NCBI GenBank assembly: GCA_037951165.1
Contig: JBBDHG010000011.1
Coordinates: 1,577,001 to 1,641,000, forward strand
Length of the DNA stretch: 64,000 nucleotides
DNA from: Lophius americanus
Taxonomy: Eukaryota; Chordata; Actinopteri; Lophiiformes; Lophiidae
Direction of reading: 5' to 3'
Each line of letters begins with the position of its first letter. The first letter of the stretch is position 1. Shown here one piece after another: positions 56,846-64,000 of this stretch. The notes under the pieces were generated by a model. It had not been told where the DNA came from, did no database searches, and was given only the letters and a program-made list of their open reading frames with translations. The translations under genes and the position numbers were made by a program.

Positions 56846-59639
56846 ATTTGTGAGGTCATCTTGTCGGGGCTATCAAATCTGATGAACTTTAGTGACCATA
56901 TTCTGCTATCAGACAAAATAAATGCCAACATAAGGCCCAAATATTAAATATTAGACTGTATTTAGTGTTGTTTTGTACACATTCAGTGTTGAACATACCG
57001 GTGAGGATACTGCATTTGCAAATTGCGTGCTCATTGTAGATTGATATGTAGTATACAGAGATCGTAGTTTTATCAGTGGTCAGTTATCTAACCCCAGTTA
57101 GAGACCATGGAAAAATCATTATAGATACAATTTAGTCATATTTTAGTTCTGTTTTGTGTGTTTTTCTCTCCCTTTTGAGACAAAATAACATCTTGCTGGA
57201 ATTAAAGTGAACCACTTTTTTTGTCACGACTTTATAACCACAAGAGTTCCAGCACTTCCCTTGTTCTGTAGGTCCGACCACATGAGACCATTACATTTGC
57301 TCCTCATCATAACCAAATCAACCGTTCTGGCTGGCGTTGGCTTTTCCATTCCTGTCTAATGTGCAGCTCTTTTTGTGTGTGCAGCCAACGTTACCCTCGG
57401 CAGTCACTTAACATGACAGTCACTCTGCACTTTGACCCTCCTCTCACACGACTGCCAGAAAGTATTAACTGTACCGAAAAGCATTTCATAAACACGACTC
57501 TAATGCTGTCACCCCGTCTCTGACATCCGGATTTAACAACCTGTAAAAAAAACATGACATCATCTTCTTGAATTCCACTGATTTGCCAAAAGCTAGCTTT
57601 CCATGATGCTAAATTGCTTTTGGATTTTAGTGGTCATCTGTAGTCCGGGAAATGAAAAAAAAAAAGAAAAAGCGCTGCGATGAATAGACACGCACAAATC
57701 TTGACTTTTGATGGAAAGCCTGAATAGATCACGCCTTTGAAAATTGGCTTTAAGCGATCTGAACGTCTGCTGTCCTCCTCAGCGGAGGATTTATAAAGTG
57801 ACGAGGGCTGAGAATGGAGACGTTTGCGTCTTTTGAACTGACAGAAGGGCTTTAAGAGACAGAACTCCCTTTAGGGAATTAGCCGTGTCACGGGGAAAAA
57901 CTGTTACACTTCTTGGCCCATCCAAGACTGAATTTGTTCTGGGTTAGTTTCACATGTGATCCCTGACTGTGAGAATAACTGGGTTTTTGGGGGTTGCGCG
58001 AAGCTCAGGAGCCTGTTTCCTGTCCAAGTGAGCACATTGTAAAGGAACTAGTAGACCCTATTGTCTTTCAGGTTAGCCGGTGACGCAAGACCTTCCTGTA
58101 GTGAAGGCTTTGCTGATAGCCGCCTCACTGTACGGTAGTATCAACATCCATGTATTCAATAAAACCTTTATCCCAGGACTTCTCTCTCTCAGTGGGATGT
58201 TTCCCTTTCGGAAAAAACTGAGCACGTAACCATTTAGTGCACATAAATGGATCATCTCTTCAGTAGGATCCTTGAGACTTCTTTCTCACACAATTTTGCT
58301 TTATGTCCTTGCTGATGAGTAGAAAACGAGCGTCCCTGATTCATTCACATGCGCAACAACCACACTGTCGCAGCTTTGGCTGGGAATACCAAAGAGCAGG
58401 AACATGTCCCTGGGCTAATGGCATTGAGGTAATGGATTGGTCTGCGCTGCCAGATGTAGCAGTAATAATCCGGCGAGCTCCAGACAGAGTCTTAGCTGAG
58501 CTTCACAGCCCTGCGAGATCCTGAAAAGAATCCCTGTAGCTTTAGTTTATGACCAGACTGCATCAAAGTCTGGACTGACCCTGCTGGTGCACTTGTCTCT
58601 GTCTCTGGTAAAGTCTGTAGACTGCAATGCCAATTTATCTTCCCTCATTCTTTCCTTCTTGCCTCTATTTTCTTTCAGAGGCCCTCAAATCTGTTTTTTG
58701 CGCATTATTTTCTCAAAAGTTCATCAGGTTTTGGTCATTAAGGCGACATCATTCCCTACCATCCAGCTGGGCCTCTTCATCATGAAGTTATCCTGTCTTT
58801 TCGGTGATCACTCCAATTGATTTACATTAAACTTCTGGTTTCAAAGCACGGTCCAGATGTGTCTCAGAAGTAAGGCTACGCCGTCGTTAATGGGATCCTG
58901 CTGTGGCACTGCTGTGGATCAGCATACATTTGGGTATTAGTGGCAAATGATTTCAGCCAAGTACAGCTCACTGTGGCTGCATGCACATTCAAAATGCATG
59001 ACTTTCTCCTTGATTTCACCACTGTTTTGTTGTTCTTTGTCCAGGGTGAGGACCAGATGTTCCACTGTTCCTTCTTTGATTTCCCAAACCAAGCTGAATC
59101 TTCCACCATCTGCACTAACGCTCCATTCAAGAGCATTCTAACAGCTGCATGGTGTTTGCTCTGTTAGCGATACAGAGACATAAAACTAGACACCACTGGT
59201 TGGCTCATAGTGTAGAGCAGCAGGTATAAACTGTGCACCCCCTTAACTCAGTGTACCCTCGCTTGCTTTTTTCTGGAGCTTTCACTTGTATCAGATGGTC
59301 CTTATTAGTGGATGAGTCATGGGGATAGATCTGTTGACATGCAAGCCCAGTAGCTGTTATGATTTCGTCCATAGCACATTTTGGATTTCTCATTTCTGTC
59401 GGTATATAAATTGAGCATGAAGTTTTCTCTTGACTTTAGAAATGGTAATAAATTCTATAATCCCAATGTAAGGGTTGCCCACATGCAACAGGGTTCGAAC
59501 GTGCTGGAAAACACTTCACACTACAATAACATGCCTTTTTTTCCTCAACACTAAAGTTGTTAATTGGATGTGCTATGGCTCGCTCCCAATCAACTAGGCT
59601 TAAGCTGCCAACGCTTACAGCCTAGTTATATCCCCGAAA

Positions 59640-60420
59640 TGCCCCCAATCGCCTGTGTTGTATAAATAATTCCCCTGATTTAATACCTCAAATTAAATTT
59701 GAGGTTATGACCACAGTATTAAAAAAAGAACTAAAAAAATTCTCTCCTAAGTGAGTCAAATCTGAATTATTAGACTAAAACATGATGAATGCTCAAAAAA
59801 CCTTTTGAGAATTACGCTGCCCCTAGTGTCAAAAACATACAACCAACCTTTCACAAAATCAATCCAGTTCTTTCTCGCACCAAGGTTTATCGTGTTATAA
59901 AGTTTGAAAATGATCCATGAAACATTTGAGTGAATTATAAACGAATACAGTAAGATATGACAAATACAGGTTGGGACAGTTCATATATCATAAATTCGGA
60001 CTAAATCGTACCAACTGTTAGGAAGTTATGTTAGAAAAGTGTGTCATCATGTCATCATGTCATCATGCCGCACTTTGTGGCATGTTATCGGGTGTATTCA
60101 ACTAATTACTGTTTCTATGCAGCACAGACACAGCTCTAGAGCACACTTCATTTTTTTCCCTTGGTTAACATCATTTGCACTAAATCCGAAAAACGCCCTC
60201 ATCCGTTTTGTCTTGTTTATAAGTGATATTCTTATAAACTTAATATGATTCATCTGGACCGCATCCAGGAAATATTTGCTCAGGCAGCAGCGTGCAGGGA
60301 CCAGCTGTCATTGGTCAAGCATAGAGGGTTGAGGGACGGCTTGATTAGCTTTGCAGCAGAGTGCTAAAAGGGCGGAGCAAACACTCTAAACATCCCTATG
60401 GCTGGATCATGTTTATTTCA
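59640..60420 (+). repeat. unclassified dispersed repeat, longest copy (C)
   Basis: Contains in order the blocks found separately at 36085-36155, 54600-54900, 36410-36510 and 45330-45530. It may therefore represent the most complete member, about 780 bases long. There is no coding potential with recognisable similarity and no clear terminal repeats. Confidence 0.5.
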
Positions 60421-62391
60421 TTGTGGGAACAAAAACATACAACTTTAATCATTAGGAACACGATAAGTGTTAAAGATTTAAGTTCAATTTTGTTGCTTGG
60501 AACGCATTTCAGTAAAATTCAGTTCAGATTTCCACTTCGCTAAGAGTGCTAATTTACATTCTGCAGCAGATTAATTTTATTAGTATTATTTGGCTTCAGT
60601 AATAGAATTCATCTGCCTTTTTTAATGCTAAATGTAAGATTTGCATTCATCCTTTTTCTGTCTGAACATCTCGTGATGGAGACTGTCGGAACGGCTGACT
60701 TTGAAAGGAAAGTGTTTGTCTCACTGCGGTGTTTGACTGGCATGTGTAATTGTGGAGAAAATATGTCCTTGGAAGCTCTATTGTTGAGAGAAATAGGAAA
60801 TTTGGATAGCATATGCACCAGAAAAGGGTTTGCAGACTGAGAAGCTAACCAGAGTTCTTTAGATGTTTAAAGGAAGCTTTTTTTTTATATATAAATCCAG
60901 ATGTGATAAAGTTTGAAAATAAAATAAAGAAGATTTCTTAATGTCTGTGCAGGATCAATGGAAATACTGGAAATGGATAATACCTGGATGTTCAGGTGTT
61001 ATCCAGAACCCACAAAGGAATGGTAAAGCGTGTTCTTTTAACGTCTCCTACCACCTGTGTTGAAGATGGGCAGCAATGGAAGGAGGGAAGGGGGAGTGTA
61101 CAGCCTAATTAGTAGCACCATGTTTCTCTTGGCACACTCCTCTGGTCACTGACACATGTAATTACGTAATTTGGAAGCTGCTTCATAGTCAACGGCAGAT
61201 TATCGGTCTCATGCGTGCAGAATTTATCACATTACCTTAGACAATGAAGAAATGCCTCACTCATCAAAATTAATGACTTAATGACTAAAACTGTTGATGC
61301 TTCACGTGGCACAGTGGAAAATCTGATTTCCTGGATGTTGAGATTTTTATGAGTCATGGGAAAAGTGCCTGAGTTGGACCAACAATAGTACCAGAACCCA
61401 AATCAGCTTTTAAATGAAAAGTTTTTTCTACGTGTAAAGTACCCTTTAGGCGGTTTCTGAACCCAAATATTTCCAATGATTGTTCTTTCGGTGAATGGAG
61501 TAGTGGATATGGCCAGGTGGCAACTTGCATGTAGCTTCTGCCGGCACTCTGTTTGTGTGTGTGAATGGGTGAACGTGTTCTGAGTATTCAGTCTGTGTAG
61601 AAGGGTTAAGCACATTATGGACTGGACAAATTCTGCAGAAAAACTCAGACCCAGGAGTTTTGCTCAGGGGTCGGACGTTCATTACTTCAGGAGACTGAGG
61701 AGGCAGTGAGGTTAAAGGCTGAGGTTGAGGTTCAGAACTGTACCAATGCTGGGAGAGTGGAAGGTCAAGGCACCGGGTAAATGATGCAGGGGGGCTCTAG
61801 TTCGTAAAATGTAAAAGGTGCAAGGGGAATTTTAAAATTAGAGATTTTTCTTCTCTTGTTTAAGGAAAGTAATTGCGTGCCCAGACTTAAAAGTACCTCC
61901 ATCCACAATAGAGCACTCACTCGCGCTGACGTTGAATCACATGGTAGAAATCTGACCCATCGGTGACGTCACACCAGGGGGATGGTGACGCACACTGTGA
62001 CGTCTGATGCCGACATTCTCTGATTTTCCCAGTTATCCCGTCCACATATCAGAACCTCAAACAGAGAGTCTAAAGGTCGACACCGTTGAAGAAGTTTCTC
62101 AAAGTATCCATCTACGGTGATGGTCTATAGTATTTGCGTGTGAGCAAAAGAACCAAATGCAGAGAAAGTGGCACATCTTTGAAACTACCCATGCACGTGT
62201 GAACAAGGCCAAAAAGTACAAAAAAAACGCACGTATAAATGGTTTAGAGCTGACGATATTTGGACTGGCAATCTGGCGGAGAGTATAGTTAGCAACCAGA
62301 GATAAATACTGCCAGGTTCGATTGCAGCTGGAGGGCAGGTGTGGTGACGCCCAGCCACGCCACCAGGTTCTGCCTCACAACCAAACAATAA

Positions 62392-62403
62392 CGGGGGGGG
62401 GGG
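62392..62403. repeat. poly-G tract
   Basis: About twelve consecutive G. A matching poly-C run of about ten lies at 26087-26097 in the MED1-like intron 9. Confidence 0.9.
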
Positions 62404-64000
62404 GCACCATTACAAAAGCAGATGTATGAGATCATTCTATTAACTATATCCCACTTTCTGTCTGTTTGCTTCCAACCACATTTCCTTAGATAATCATTAA
62501 TATATAAATGTATATTTCAGGGCAAATGAATGTTTCCTCTTATCTGTCTTGATCTCGCTTTCAGTATCATCTTTATCAGCTTTTTACAGAAAACAACTGT
62601 CACTTTGTCACATCGTGTTGTAGGATAGCCTTATACAGGCTTTACAGAAATCATGCAAGATCATGTGACACTTGAAAGAGTTGCACCGCGACTGATAAAC
62701 AACAACAGGATGTCACAGCTGCATCAAATTAAAAGTGTTTAACACAATCTGACAGCATGCATTCCAAGATTTTGAGTTTTTAAAAAAAAATTATACCACT
62801 TTCAATGATAAGATATATTCTTTACTGACATTGATTTGTTATTTACCTGGGAAAAAGATCATTTAAGGAAGACCACATGTGTAATGGCATGATGAACAAC
62901 ATTTAAGGGTAAATCGGCATTTTGGCACCTCTTTAATCTGGTTTAGATTTGGTTAATCCATTTGGCATGAGTTTCCTTACATGCTCACCGTGTTTGCCGA
63001 TTGTTTGAACTTACAGTATGTAAACATGAAATGAAGGGATGTTTTTACAAATGAGCCACTCTTGTAGAACTTGGTCCCGTGTTTAGAAGTCAGCTGATCC
63101 TGGTGTTAATGTGACACCTCGCAAGTTGGCAGCTAAAGGGGGAAGCGGTTCATGGTGTTACAACTTGTACCCTTTTAAAAATTCAACAAGCTACAAACAA
63201 TTCAGGAACATCAAATGCAGCTGTGTTCGAAATGTTGCCAACATTTCTTCCTCTTCCTCTGCTTTTTTGTTTGTTTGGCATGTTGAAGTTATCTTAGTTT
63301 ATTAAACCAGCTCTGTGTTTACAGAGAGAAGCAGAGTTTGCCTGATGTTTTTTCCGGAGTATAGCTGCCTCACCGAGTTAGTTACTCAGTTGTTTATGAG
63401 TAAAGGTTAGGGGGTATCCAAGAAGAAGTAATGGTACTCAAGTGGGCAGTACTGGCCCATTATATGAATTGTGTGGGACAGACCAGTGCAGAATTAACAA
63501 GACAAATATGAGAGTTTATATCATCAATGCCAATATTATTTAACTATAGGGGTGTCTCTTTTGAAAAAAATGGAATATTATATCCATAACTATAGTTCTC
63601 TGTGTACTATCTGCTGAAAATCTCCACAGGAGTCAACAGAATGGACAAACCAGACTTGGGGTCTGGAGAGGGATACTCAAGTTGTTACTGGGAAACTCTT
63701 TTGTGTTTTGGAAAGTGGTGGATCATACTTATTATTTAGAGCAAGAAAAGGCAAGGGAAGTGTTTGCGACATTAGCCAGTAGCTTCATTGCGCCCCCATC
63801 CTGGACTGAGAGTGCGCCATCTCTGCTACATGGGCGGGGGGGCATTCAATCCAGAACTGGCAGCCGTAAGTGGGCTGTCGAGTTGATTTCAGTGGTTGAA
63901 CTGGACGGACATCAACAGAACGAGTACTCGTTCCCCACCAGTCACATTTCCCCCGTGGTGGGGGTTGGTTCGTCGTATAAGGGTCTGGGAAGGCTTAGAA

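Larger units (their letters stand above)
42710..64000 (+). other. fbxl7 intron 2, continuing past the window end
   Basis: It starts at the donor GTAAGG after exon 2. No exon for the following FBXL7 segment (expected to start about DSDLSMRTL and lead into the F-box) is seen, so the intron exceeds 21 kb. It contains repeats listed separately. The stretches between them (for example 46000-47900, 51200-54100, 57000-59500, 60900-64000) show no gene that I can support. Confidence 0.7.

Noticed and set aside
61540..61620. A second tRNA-SINE tail (GTGTGAATGGGTGAACGTG)
   Set aside because: Only a short similar stretch; no head or 3' landmarks were found.
63777..63960. GC-richer end of the window as a possible exon
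   Set aside because: No open frame with family resemblance or good splice borders. It is probably repeat sequence.

Overview
This is a piece of vertebrate nuclear DNA, most likely from a teleost fish. The genes are split by GT-AG introns, mostly short ones. The spacers hold typical fish repeats: a tRNA-headed SINE, LINE reverse-transcriptase pieces of the kind common in fish, and an internally deleted Tc1-like element. The proteins are close to, but distinct from, their mammalian counterparts.

Layout. (1) 2020-10623, minus strand: a complete 14-exon cdk13, reconstructed with consistent intron phases as a 1424-residue transcription kinase. (2) 10624-17130: the cdk13 5' region, then mostly repeat and spacer, with two separate promoter-like motif clusters and a 1.2-kb segment between 15-bp direct repeats. 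(3) 17381-19149, minus strand: the four coding exons of rala, giving exactly 206 codons, with a long 5' non-coding part reaching about 22.1 kb. (4) 22403-29576, plus strand, divergent from rala: an 18-exon MED1-like gene of 600 residues. It keeps the MED1 core but has no long disordered tail carrying the nuclear-receptor boxes. (5) 32960 to beyond the window end, plus strand: the first two coding exons of fbxl7, separated by a 9.6-kb intron and followed by more than 21 kb of intron 2. The F-box and LRR exons lie outside the window.

The genes do not form an operon. The order is informative, though. RALA and CDK13 are neighbours on human 7p14. A MED1-type gene divergent from a CDK12/13-type gene, with an FBXL gene downstream of MED1, repeats the human 17q12 order FBXL20-MED1-CDK12. 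The MED1-like gene is therefore a good candidate for the genome-duplication partner of MED1, kept beside cdk13.

The most notable sequence findings are: the short MED1 paralogue and its paralogous neighbourhood; a decayed copy of fbxl7 exon 1 with its flanks inside the penultimate-to-last intron of med1-like; a LINE reverse-transcriptase scrap next to a 28S rRNA fragment (peptidyl-transferase region) in fbxl7 intron 1; a perfect 30-bp palindrome; an 18-bp-arm hairpin; and a 23-bp minisatellite in rala intron 1. Splice sites and reading frames were worked out by eye. Comparisons with human genes rest on recalled family knowledge, not on a search.
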